From CALCTE01 sp045627885 (GTDB lineage Bacteria > Bacillota > Clostridia > Oscillospirales > CAG-272), in the NCBI GenBank assembly GCA_045627885.1, contig JAZQOM010000066.1, forward strand, positions 1 through 64,000: a DNA stretch of 64,000 nt, read 5' to 3'. Made by a program: the position numbers and the translations under genes. Position 1 is the first letter of the stretch. Every line of letters starts with the position of its first letter. The notes under the pieces were generated by a model. That model had not been told where the DNA came from. It searched no databases and worked only from the letters and a program-made list of their open reading frames with translations. Below are positions 44,152 through 52,001 of the stretch, one piece after another.

Positions 44152-44160
44152 AACTTAACA

Positions 44161-44254
44161 AAAAGCATTCTTGCTGCTGACGGCAAGCGCCGCGGAAACA
44201 AGTATGTATAAGCCGACGGGCGTATTTGTTTGTGCATGACAAGTATGCTCTTTT
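44161..44254 (+). ncRNA. Structured leader upstream of the formate channel gene
   Basis: A hairpin of about 11 bp pairs AAACAAGTATG (44196-44206) with CGTATTTGTTT (44221-44231), with two wobble pairs. A closing helix AGCAT-CTTG (44164-44173) with CAAG-ATGCT (44240-44249) is followed by six T, and competes with a local stem CTTGC/GCAAG (44170-44187). This is the architecture of a cis-acting RNA with a terminator. It does not match the THF or ZTP riboswitch as I know them. Confidence 0.45.
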
Positions 44255-44286
44255 TTATACACTTTTTAATATTAAGGAGAAGAATT

Positions 44287-44889
44287 ATGCCAAAAAAGCT
44301 ATTATTGGGGCTTTCCGCCGGTATTCTCATTTCGATAGGCGGCTCGGTATTCCTTGCCTGCGACAACAAGGTTGTCGGCGCGGTATTCTTTTCGGTTGCA
44401 CTCATTTGCATTTGCATTAAAGGCTATTCGCTTTACACGGGCAAGATAGGTTTTATTCCCGAAAAACACGGCAAAGAAGAATTCTCCGTGCTTCTTCTCG
44501 GACTTTTGGGCAACGCCGTGGGCACTACCGTCTGCGGCTATGCGATAAAATATGCGCTACCCAAGCTCTCCGAAACGGCACAGACTATTTGCTCGGCAAA
44601 GCTCGAGCAGAGCTTCGGCTCTACGCTTATCAGAGGCATTTTCTGCGGAATTCTGATGTATCTTGCCGTAAGCATTTACAGAGACAAGCAGAAGATTGTC
44701 GGAATACTGTTCTGCGTGCCCGTATTTATTCTTGCGGGCTTTGAACACTCAATAGCCGATATGTTCTACTTTGCGGCTGACGGCACGGTTTCGCTTGCGA
44801 GATTTTGCTATATCTGGACGGTCATTTTAGGCAATACGATTGGCGGAATGCTTCTGCCGGTGCTCAATTTTACAAAAATAGAAAACTGA
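44287..44889 (+). CDS. Formate/nitrite transporter (FNT) family channel, compact form
   Basis: 200-aa membrane protein with six hydrophobic segments. The FNT signature is clear: central GFEHSIADMFYF, with the pore histidine, and C-terminal WTVILGNTIGGMLLPVLN. It is shorter than the usual 250-285 aa, because it starts almost at TM1 (MPKKLLLGLSAGILIS) and lacks the N-terminal helix that gates FocA. ATG at 44287 has AAGGAGAAG upstream; the ORF extends further without a good start. Formate-THF ligase follows, so formate is the likely substrate. Confidence 0.88.
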   Translation: MPKKLLLGLSAGILISIGGSVFLACDNKVVGAVFFSVALICICIKGYSLYTGKIGFIPEKHGKEEFSVLLLGLLGNAVGTTVCGYAIKYALPKLSETAQTICSAKLEQSFGSTLIRGIFCGILMYLAVSIYRDKQKIVGILFCVPVFILAGFEHSIADMFYFAADGTVSLARFCYIWTVILGNTIGGMLLPVLNFTKIEN

Positions 44890-44910
44890 TTCGCGGATAT
44901 CGCCTTGCTC

Positions 44911-44939
44911 TTTACAAAGGAATTCATAAAGCGTATAAT
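44911..44939 (+). promoter_or_regulatory. Promoter of fhs
   Basis: TTTACA at 44911-44916 and a perfect TATAAT at 44934-44939 are 17 bases apart, within the 91-base gap between the channel gene and fhs. Confidence 0.7.
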
Positions 44940-44980
44940 GATTACATAATATCAAAACTCAAGAATAAAGGAGAAAAAAG

Positions 44981-46654
44981 ATGGCATACAAATCGGATAT
45001 TGAAATCGCCCAGGAATGCAAGATGCTTCCGATAACAGAAATTGCAAAAGTTGCTCATGTAGACGAAAAATATATTGAGCAGTACGGCAAATACAAGGCA
45101 AAAATCGACCTCGACCTCTTGAAAGAGGACAAGCCCGACGGCAAGCTCGTGCTTGTTACGGCAATAACGCCCACTCCTGCGGGAGAAGGCAAAACGACCA
45201 CCACGATAGGACTTGCCGACGGTCTTAAAAAGATTGGCAAGGATGTCACCGTAGCTCTCCGCGAGCCCTCACTCGGCCCCGTGTTCGGCGTTAAGGGCGG
45301 AGCGGCAGGCGGCGGATATGCACAGGTAGTTCCGATGGAAGATATCAACCTCCACTTCACGGGAGACTTCCACGCAATAGGCGCGGCAAACAACCTTCTT
45401 GCCGCTATGCTCGACAATCACATTCAGCAGGGCAACGCTCTCGGAATTGATGTAAAGAAGATTACATGGAAAAGATGCGTCGATATGAACGACCGTCAGC
45501 TCCGTTTTGTAGTGGACGGACTCGGCGGCAAGGCGAACGGAACTCCGAGAGAGGACGGCTTTGATATCACCGTCGCTTCCGAGATAATGGCGGTATTCTG
45601 CCTCGCTTCTTCGATAAACGACTTAAAGGCAAGACTTTCCCGTATCATCGTCGGCTACACCTATGACGACAAGCCCGTAACGGCAGGCGACCTCAAGGCT
45701 GTCGGCGCTATGACGGCGCTTCTCAAGGACGCAATTAAGCCCAACCTCGTTCAGACTCTCGAGGGAACGCCCGCGTTTGTTCACGGCGGCCCGTTTGCAA
45801 ATATCGCGCACGGCTGCAACTCCGTAATTGCTACGAGAATGGCTCTCAAAATGGGAGACTACACGATAACGGAGGCAGGCTTCGGCGCTGACCTCGGCGC
45901 GGAAAAATTCCTCGACATCAAGTGCCGTATGGCGGGACTCACACCCGACGCGGTGGTTATGGTTGCGACAATTCGTGCGCTCAAGATGCACGGCGGACTT
46001 GCAAAGACAGAGCTCGGAAAAGAAGACCTCGGCGCGCTCGAGAGAGGTATTCCCAATCTGTTAAGGCATGTATCCAACATCAAGAATGTTTACAAGCTCC
46101 CCTGCGTCGTAGCGGTCAACCGCTTCCCGACGGACACCGATGCCGAGGTTGAATTCATCATCAAAAAGTGCAAGGAGCTCGGAGTCAACACCGTTCTTTC
46201 GACGGTATGGGCAGACGGCGGCAACGGCGGCATTGAGCTTGCAAAAGAGGTTGTACGCCTCTGCGAAGAGGAAAAGGGAGACTTCACATTCAGCTATGAT
46301 GACGATATGCCGATAGAGAAGAAGATAGAGGCGGTTGTAACCAAGGTTTACGGCGGCAAGGGCGTCAACATTCTTCCCGCGGCAAAGAAGCAGATTGAAA
46401 AGCTCACGGAGCTCGGATTTGATAAGGTTCCCGTGTGCATCGCGAAGACACAGTACAGTTTTTCAGACGACCAGACAAAGCTCGGCGCTCCCGAGGACTT
46501 CACCGTAACCGTAAGAAATGTCAAGGTTTCCGCGGGCGCGGGATTTATCGTAGTTCTCACGGGTGACATAATGACGATGCCCGGCCTTCCCAAAAAGCCT
46601 GCGGCAGAGGGAATAGATGTTGACGAAAACGGAAAGATAACCGGACTGTTTTAA
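44981..46654 (+). CDS. fhs: Formate--tetrahydrofolate ligase
   Basis: 557-aa enzyme making 10-formyl-THF from formate, THF and ATP, entry to one-carbon and Wood-Ljungdahl methyl-branch chemistry. The P-loop [20 protein letters not shown], then [20 protein letters not shown] and [16 protein letters not shown], are canonical. ATG at 44981 follows AAAGGAGAAAAAAG. It has its own promoter behind the formate channel gene. THF-riboswitch-controlled folT elsewhere in the window serves the same cofactor pool. Confidence 0.98.
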   Translation: MAYKSDIEIAQECKMLPITEIAKVAHVDEKYIEQYGKYKAKIDLDLLKEDKPDGKLVLVTAITPTPAGEGKTTTTIGLADGLKKIGKDVTVALREPSLGPVFGVKGGAAGGGYAQVVPMEDINLHFTGDFHAIGAANNLLAAMLDNHIQQGNALGIDVKKITWKRCVDMNDRQLRFVVDGLGGKANGTPREDGFDITVASEIMAVFCLASSINDLKARLSRIIVGYTYDDKPVTAGDLKAVGAMTALLKDAIKPNLVQTLEGTPAFVHGGPFANIAHGCNSVIATRMALKMGDYTITEAGFGADLGAEKFLDIKCRMAGLTPDAVVMVATIRALKMHGGLAKTELGKEDLGALERGIPNLLRHVSNIKNVYKLPCVVAVNRFPTDTDAEVEFIIKKCKELGVNTVLSTVWADGGNGGIELAKEVVRLCEEEKGDFTFSYDDDMPIEKKIEAVVTKVYGGKGVNILPAAKKQIEKLTELGFDKVPVCIAKTQYSFSDDQTKLGAPEDFTVTVRNVKVSAGAGFIVVLTGDIMTMPGLPKKPAAEGIDVDENGKITGLF

Positions 46655-46674
46655 TAAAAAATAGTTGCTTATTT

Positions 46675-46722
46675 GATATGCACCTCCGAAAGAGTTTGAC
46701 TTTTGGGGTGCATATCATTTTA
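46675..46722 (+). terminator. Terminator after fhs
   Basis: GATATGCACCTCCGAAAG (46675-46692) pairs with CTTTTGGGGTGCATATC (46700-46716) with some mismatches, followed by ATTTTAT. Imperfect but positioned right after fhs. Confidence 0.65.
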
Positions 46723-46762
46723 TCGCGCTCTTTTTTCGGGCAATTTATTTTTTTATAATGTA

Positions 46763-46791
46763 TTGCCTTTTTTGTTTTTATGTTGTATAAT
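46763..46791 (+). promoter_or_regulatory. Promoter of the 79-aa protein gene
   Basis: TTGCCT at 46763-46768 and a perfect TATAAT at 46786-46791 are 17 bases apart. Confidence 0.7.
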
Positions 46792-46834
46792 TCATATACA
46801 GTATATTTGTAAATAATTGATTCGGAGGCAAAAT

Positions 46835-47074
46835 ATGAAAGCTATATCTTGGAATGAAAACGGTTGGACAACAATTCAGGAAGCAGACGCGGAGAAGCAC
46901 ATTCTCGAAATCTGCTGCCTTGCCGAAGACGGCATTGTAAAAGAAGTACGCAGACGCCACAACGACGGCGAGGAAGAAAAGCTCACAAAGGTTTTGGACG
47001 GAACACACGAGCTTCCGATGCCTCTTGCCGAATTCAAAAAGCTCCTTCGCAAAAAGGAAATCGTACTCAAATAA
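46835..47074 (+). CDS. Unrecognised small cytoplasmic protein
   Basis: 79-aa soluble protein starting MKAISWNENGWTTIQEADAE. It has a Cys pair (EICCLAEDG), a basic helix (KEVRRRHNDGEEEK) and an acid/base-rich C-terminus. ATG at 46835 has CGGAGG 6 bases upstream. It is monocistronic, with its own promoter and terminator. No family is recognised. Confidence 0.75.
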   Translation: MKAISWNENGWTTIQEADAEKHILEICCLAEDGIVKEVRRRHNDGEEEKLTKVLDGTHELPMPLAEFKKLLRKKEIVLK

Positions 47075-47080
47075 TCAAAA

Positions 47081-47115
47081 AAATTGCCGCAGATTTTCAT
47101 CTGCGACATTTTTTT
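47081..47115. terminator. Bidirectional terminator
   Basis: CGCAGAT (47088-47094) and ATCTGCG (47099-47105) form the core stem, extended by AAATTG and CATTTT flanks, with T runs on both strands. It separates the 79-aa gene from the convergent ABC exporter gene. Confidence 0.85.
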
Positions 47116-47123
47116 ATACTTTT

Positions 47124-48836
47124 TTATTCTCTGAACTGCATTGAATACAGCTTTGCGTATTCTCCGTTTGCGGCGATAAGCTCATCGTGAGTGCCGCTCT
47201 CCGTCATCTTTCCCTTGTCTATCACGGCTATTGTATCGGCGTTCTTTATCGTCGAAAGCCTGTGCGCGACGACGAGTGTCGTTCTTCCTATGCAGAGCTC
47301 ATCAAGCGCCTTTTGTATGTAAATTTCCGTCGTGTTGTCGAGCGCCGAGGTCGCTTCGTCGAGAATAAGTATCGGCGGATTTTTGAGGAACACTCTCGCT
47401 ATCGAAAGTCTCTGCTTCTGACCGCCCGATAGCTTTACTCCACGCTCTCCGATATTTGTTTCGTAGCCGTGCGGCAGGCTCATGATATATTCGTGAATGT
47501 TTGCCCGCTTTGCCGCCTCAATTACCTCTTCGTCGCTTGCATCAAGCCGCCCGTACAGAATATTGTCCTTTATGCTTGCATTGAAAAGATATATGTCCTG
47601 CTGAACTATGCCGATGTTTCTTCGCAGAGATTCCATTGTCATTGAGCAGATATTTTTGCCGTCTATCAGAATTTCGCCGCTGTTTATTTTATAGAAATTC
47701 GGGATAAGGTGGCATATCGTCGTCTTTCCTCCGCCGCTCGGGCCGACAAGCGCGTATGTTTTGCCTGCGGGAATATCTATGTTTATTCCGTCGAGAACCG
47801 TCTTGCTGTCATTATACGAATATGTGACATTCTTAAATTCTATGTGCCCGTTTACTCTGCCTGCGTCGGTTGCGTTTTCGGCGTCCTTTTCGGGCTCTGT
47901 GTCGAGAATCTCGATAAATCTCTCAAAGCCGGTGACGCCGCTCTGATACTGCTCCATAAAGTTTATGAGCGTCGTTATCGGAGTTATAAACAGGTTGACG
48001 GAGAGAATGAACGCCGAATAATCAGCGAAGTCTATTTTTTCGGCATACAGAAAAAGTCCGCCCGCTATCAAAACGACTACATTGAAGATATCCGTCACAA
48101 AAGAGGTCATCGAGTGGAACTGTCCCATCGCCTTGTAGGCTTCGCTTCTCGATTTGACGAACTGCTCGTTGCCGACCTCGAATTTTTCGCGTTCCTTTGC
48201 GGCGTTGTTGAACGCCTTTGTGACGCGAATGCCGGAGATACTGCTCTCCAAAGCCGCATTTATTTTGCCGACTGACACTCTGCTTTCGGCAAATGCGTCG
48301 CGCATCTTTTTTCTCAGCGACATGGATATTATGAGAAGAAACGGCACGCAGGCAAATATGATAAGCGTAAGCCACGGGCTTATTGTCATAAGGTATATAA
48401 ACGCGACTATTATCGAAATTGACGATACGATGAGATTTTCGGGGCCGTGATGCGCAAGCTCGCTTATATCCATCAGGTCGTTTGTCATGCGCGACATTAT
48501 CTTGCCCGTCTCGTGCTCGTCATAGAAGCCGTACGGTAGCTTTTCGAGGTGCTCGAACATATCCGAACGCATCTTTGCCTGCATTCTGAGTCCCATTATA
48601 TGACCGTAATACTGCACGAAGAAATTGAGCAAAAGCCGCACTGTATACAGCGCAAGCAGAACTATTCCGAACAGGATTATCATACGGTATTTTTCGTGCG
48701 GGATAAGGTCGTTTAGCATCTTCCTTGTTACTATCGGATATACGACTCCGACGAGCGCGATAAGGAGCGATGCGAGCATATCCGCCGCGAAAAGCTTTTT
48801 ATGCGGCTTGTAGTAGCTGAAAAATCTTTTTAACAT
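47124..48836 (-). CDS. ABC exporter, fused permease/ATPase (MsbA-like)
   Basis: 570-aa half-transporter. The N-terminal six-helix membrane domain covers about residues 15-310 (with FMEQYQSGVTGFERFIEILD leading out). The ATPase domain has Walker A VGPSGGGKTTICHL, the signature VKLSGGQKQRLSIAR, Walker B ILILDEATSALD and the H-loop VVAHRLST. It probably works as a homodimer since no partner gene is adjacent. Lipid, peptide or drug substrate cannot be told. ATG at 48836 follows CGGAG; an upstream ATG at 48863 is less likely. Confidence 0.92.
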   Translation of the reverse strand: MLKRFFSYYKPHKKLFAADMLASLLIALVGVVYPIVTRKMLNDLIPHEKYRMIILFGIVLLALYTVRLLLNFFVQYYGHIMGLRMQAKMRSDMFEHLEKLPYGFYDEHETGKIMSRMTNDLMDISELAHHGPENLIVSSISIIVAFIYLMTISPWLTLIIFACVPFLLIISMSLRKKMRDAFAESRVSVGKINAALESSISGIRVTKAFNNAAKEREKFEVGNEQFVKSRSEAYKAMGQFHSMTSFVTDIFNVVVLIAGGLFLYAEKIDFADYSAFILSVNLFITPITTLINFMEQYQSGVTGFERFIEILDTEPEKDAENATDAGRVNGHIEFKNVTYSYNDSKTVLDGINIDIPAGKTYALVGPSGGGKTTICHLIPNFYKINSGEILIDGKNICSMTMESLRRNIGIVQQDIYLFNASIKDNILYGRLDASDEEVIEAAKRANIHEYIMSLPHGYETNIGERGVKLSGGQKQRLSIARVFLKNPPILILDEATSALDNTTEIYIQKALDELCIGRTTLVVAHRLSTIKNADTIAVIDKGKMTESGTHDELIAANGEYAKLYSMQFRE

Positions 48837-48848
48837 ATTTTTCTCCGA

Positions 48849-48879
48849 AATACGAGGTGTCAAAGCGACACCTCGTATT
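48849..48879. terminator. Hairpin between the PBP and ABC exporter genes
   Basis: A perfect 13-bp stem pairs 48849-48861 with 48867-48879 around a 5-base loop. On the minus strand it ends immediately before the CGGAG ribosome binding site of the ABC exporter and lacks a T run. It may be a weak terminator or an mRNA-stabilising or translation-modulating element. Confidence 0.55.
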
Positions 48880-48899
48880 GTGTTTTATATGGAGCTTGT

Positions 48900-51539
48900 T
48901 TATGAAGCGGGCTCAACATCCACATCAAAGACGGGAATGCTGTGAAGATGTGTTGTGCAAATTCTGTTTGCGGGCTTCATACCCTTTGCAAGTCCGTAGT
49001 AATATCCGCTCACCTTGCCTGAGTAGCCCTTAATCTTGAGCGTTCTCATTCCGTAGTAGAACGGCTGGTCGTCCCTTTCGGCGCTTACAAAGTCTTTGCC
49101 GACATCTCTCCAGGTGTACTGCGCGTCTCCTATTGTCACCTGGCACGGATATTCTCTGTCTACCTTTATCAAAGATACCGTCTTGACATTCGCCGCGGGG
49201 CATTTGTCGCAGGCAACGGATTTTGTGGATACATCATATTTTACATTGACATGGACATTACACTTTTCGGTCGGCTCCGTGCCGGCGATGAAGTAGCCCG
49301 TCTCGATTCTGTCGCCGCGCATATCGTTGTAGCAGGCATCGCACGGCTTCATTCCGCTGTCGATGCAGTATTCGCACTTGACAATTCCGCCGGTCTGCGC
49401 CGGAGTTTTGAACTTCTTTTGAATAGCGGAGCCGCTCTTTATCTGCGGGAAGATGAGCTCATCGTGTATTCTCGTCATAACCGTATTCCAGATAACGAGC
49501 GCGGGGTTTGTGGTGTAGCCCTGAATTCTCTTGGGCGTATCGTAGCCGAACCACGCTCCGCCGAGAAGATACGGCGTGTAGCCCATAAACCAGAGGTCTT
49601 TGTTGTCGTCGGTCGTTCCGGTTTTGCCGGCAACCTCAATCTTTGTCTTGAGTGTTGCCATGCGTCCGGTACCGTTTTCGACTACATTCTGCAAAAGCAT
49701 CGTCATAATTGTTGCGGCTTGCGGGCTGATAACTTCTCTTTGTGTGGGTATCTCGTTTGAGAGAATTACATTGCCGTTTCTGTCAAGCACCTTTGAATAT
49801 GTTGCGGATTCGGAGAATGTGCCGCCGTTGGGGAATATCGAGTAGGCATTTGCCCATTCGATGAGCTTTGCACCGTAGGTAAGACCGCCTAAAGCCATCG
49901 GTGCCATCGCGACATCGGTGAGAACCGTGCCGTTTGAGGTCGTCTTGTGGTCGATAAGCGTGGTGATTCCGAGCTCGTTTGTCAGGAAGTTGAACGATGT
50001 TTCCGGTGTCAGCTTATCCACAATCTTGACGGCTATGGTGTTGATGGACTGTTGGAGTCCGTGCTTTATCGTGGTAAGACCTCGATAAGAGCGTGATGAG
50101 TTTTTAGGCCACGGATTTGTTGCCGAAGTGAACATATACGGAGAGTCGTCCAAAACCGTGCCCCAGGTTATCACCTTTCTGTCTATTCCGAGTCCGTAGG
50201 ACGCGAGAGGCTTGATTGTAGAGCCCGGCTGACGCATGGCGCTTGCCGCTCTGTTGAACACGCTGCCGTTCTTTTCGCCTCTGCCGCCGACCATTCCGAG
50301 AAGGTAGCCGTTATACGGATTTATTACGACCATTGCGCTCTGCGGCTGTATGCCGTCGGAAATCTTCGGGAAGTTTGCGTCTTTGGCGTATTCTTCTTCG
50401 AGTATTCTCTGAATGTCGGGGTCAATAGTGGAATAGATTTCCAAGCCGCCGCCGTATACCATCTGCTCGGCAACGGACTGCGTATATCCGTATTCTTTTT
50501 GGAGGTCGCGGACGATGCAGCTTATCATATAGTCGATAAAATACGAGTTCATCGAGCTTTCGGTGTTCTTGAGGTTTATCTCAAGCTCCGTATTTATCGC
50601 ATCTCTGTATTCTTCTTCGCTTATCATCTGCTGGGCGTACATCCTTGAAAGGACTTCGTTACGCCTTGATTTATTGTTCTCGGGGAAGCTTACGGGATTC
50701 CACTTGTACGGGTTCTGCGGTATCGCCGCAAGAGCCGCCGCCTCAACAAGCGTGAGCTCGGAGACATCCTTTGAGAAATAGGTCTGCGACGCCGCCTGTA
50801 TTCCGTATGCGTGCTGCGAGAGGAATATGGTATTGAGATAAGTTTCGATTATCTTCTTTTTTGTCTGATATTTCGGGTCTTCGTAGTTTGCAAATTCTTC
50901 TTTCATGGTGCGCTCAAGATAGAGCGCGCGCAGAATCTCCTGCAGTTTTCTCTGTATGGTCGTCTCGTCGTCGCCCGTCAGGTTCTTTATAAGCTGTTGG
51001 GTTATGGTAGAGCCGCCGTAGCTCTTTTGGAAGGTTGTCACAAGATTGAACACCGCGGAGCCTGTTCTTATCCAGTCAACGCCGCTGTGCTGGAAAAATC
51101 TCTTGTCTTCGACTGCCACAAACGCGTTTATGACATGCTCCGGTATAATCAGAGCCTCATCCTGACCTTCCGCCGCGTCAACGCTTGCCCAGGTGCGGTT
51201 TTCCGAGCTGTGAATTTCGCCTATCTCGATATCTTTGCCGACGGTACGGTCGATATCATCATACTTGGTGTAGAACACCTTGCTCGTCTGGTTAAGCGTT
51301 GCCACATAGGAGTTTAAGTCAAAGCTTGCGTCCACATTATCGCGGATGTAGGTTGCGAATACGGATGCAACTATACCGCCCGTGACGATTCCTATAAGCA
51401 ATACCGTAATGACGATATTGAAAAAGTATTCTATGAATTTCCGCGCGACGAAAAGAATCGCCTTGGCAATCCACATAAGCACCGACATTATGATATCGGG
51501 TGCGTTCTTATTCTTTTTTAATTTAGAATTGGCGTCCAT
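48900..51539 (-). CDS. Class A penicillin-binding protein (PBP1A-like) with Cys-rich tail
   Basis: 879-aa bifunctional peptidoglycan synthase. One N-terminal transmembrane segment (about residues 40-65) is followed by the GT51 glycosyltransferase (EDKRFFQHSGVD, GGSTITQQLIKNL) and the transpeptidase with SxxK in PGSTIKPLASY, SxN in QSINTIAVK and the KTG box AGKTGTTDDNKDLWF. After about residue 715 comes an unusual C-terminal region with nine cysteines, including CEYC, CDAC and CDKC pairs, which I do not know from PBP1A. The start is ATG at 51539. Confidence 0.94.
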   Translation of the reverse strand: MDANSKLKKNKNAPDIIMSVLMWIAKAILFVARKFIEYFFNIVITVLLIGIVTGGIVASVFATYIRDNVDASFDLNSYVATLNQTSKVFYTKYDDIDRTVGKDIEIGEIHSSENRTWASVDAAEGQDEALIIPEHVINAFVAVEDKRFFQHSGVDWIRTGSAVFNLVTTFQKSYGGSTITQQLIKNLTGDDETTIQRKLQEILRALYLERTMKEEFANYEDPKYQTKKKIIETYLNTIFLSQHAYGIQAASQTYFSKDVSELTLVEAAALAAIPQNPYKWNPVSFPENNKSRRNEVLSRMYAQQMISEEEYRDAINTELEINLKNTESSMNSYFIDYMISCIVRDLQKEYGYTQSVAEQMVYGGGLEIYSTIDPDIQRILEEEYAKDANFPKISDGIQPQSAMVVINPYNGYLLGMVGGRGEKNGSVFNRAASAMRQPGSTIKPLASYGLGIDRKVITWGTVLDDSPYMFTSATNPWPKNSSRSYRGLTTIKHGLQQSINTIAVKIVDKLTPETSFNFLTNELGITTLIDHKTTSNGTVLTDVAMAPMALGGLTYGAKLIEWANAYSIFPNGGTFSESATYSKVLDRNGNVILSNEIPTQREVISPQAATIMTMLLQNVVENGTGRMATLKTKIEVAGKTGTTDDNKDLWFMGYTPYLLGGAWFGYDTPKRIQGYTTNPALVIWNTVMTRIHDELIFPQIKSGSAIQKKFKTPAQTGGIVKCEYCIDSGMKPCDACYNDMRGDRIETGYFIAGTEPTEKCNVHVNVKYDVSTKSVACDKCPAANVKTVSLIKVDREYPCQVTIGDAQYTWRDVGKDFVSAERDDQPFYYGMRTLKIKGYSGKVSGYYYGLAKGMKPANRICTTHLHSIPVFDVDVEPAS

Positions 51540-51592
51540 GTTTTTTCCTTTCGCAAAAGCTGTTTACTTGATTATAGACCTAAAATATGAAT

Positions 51593-51627
51593 ATTTTACC
51601 GCGATAAGGTAAAAATGAGATTATCGC
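51593..51627. promoter_or_regulatory. Two overlapping inverted repeats between PBP and the 116-aa gene
   Basis: TTTTACC/GGTAAAA (51594-51614) and GCGATAA/TTATCGC (51601-51607, 51621-51627) overlap and cannot form together. They lie in the divergent promoter interval and could be an operator or a leader switch. Confidence 0.35.
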
Positions 51628-51650
51628 AAATAAAACGGAGGTGTATTTTT

Positions 51651-52001
51651 TTGAATGACGGCGGCATAAAAAGCTTTTTTCTCTGGTGCATTATTTTTAT
51701 TCTTTGTATTATGGTGCTCGTTATGACTGTATATCTTGCAAATACCGTTTCGGATATGGAGAAGAGAATCGATTCGGTCAGCGCCGGAATTTCCGTAAAA
51801 GTTAGGGAAGACGGATTTCCGTACAAGGTGAAATATGACGGAGAAACCGTGCACATCTACAATTCGGACGGCGAAGAAGCGTATAAATTTGCGCTTTCTC
51901 CTTATCTTCTTCCCGAGACGGAGAGGGAACTGCTCTCCCGTGGGCTGACTGTTTCGAGTATCGACGAGCTTTGGTCGCTCATCGAAAGCTATACGAGTTA
52001 A
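51651..52001 (+). CDS. Unrecognised membrane-anchored protein
   Basis: 116-aa protein. The TTG at 51651 is 8 bases after CGGAGGTG and gives LNDGGIKSFFLWCII, leading into one transmembrane segment (about residues 9-30). A short predicted coiled coil (NTVSDMEKRIDSVSAG) and a small domain follow. No family is recognised. Its stop overlaps that of dnaE (convergent) by 4 bases. Confidence 0.7.
   Translation: MNDGGIKSFFLWCIIFILCIMVLVMTVYLANTVSDMEKRIDSVSAGISVKVREDGFPYKVKYDGETVHIYNSDGEEAYKFALSPYLLPETERELLSRGLTVSSIDELWSLIESYTS

Noticed and set aside
44161..44254. ZTP (pfl) or THF riboswitch before the formate channel gene
   Set aside because: Neither the GCCGCCTGGGC core of ZTP nor the GAGTAG/ACGAA core of THF is present; kept as an unclassified leader.
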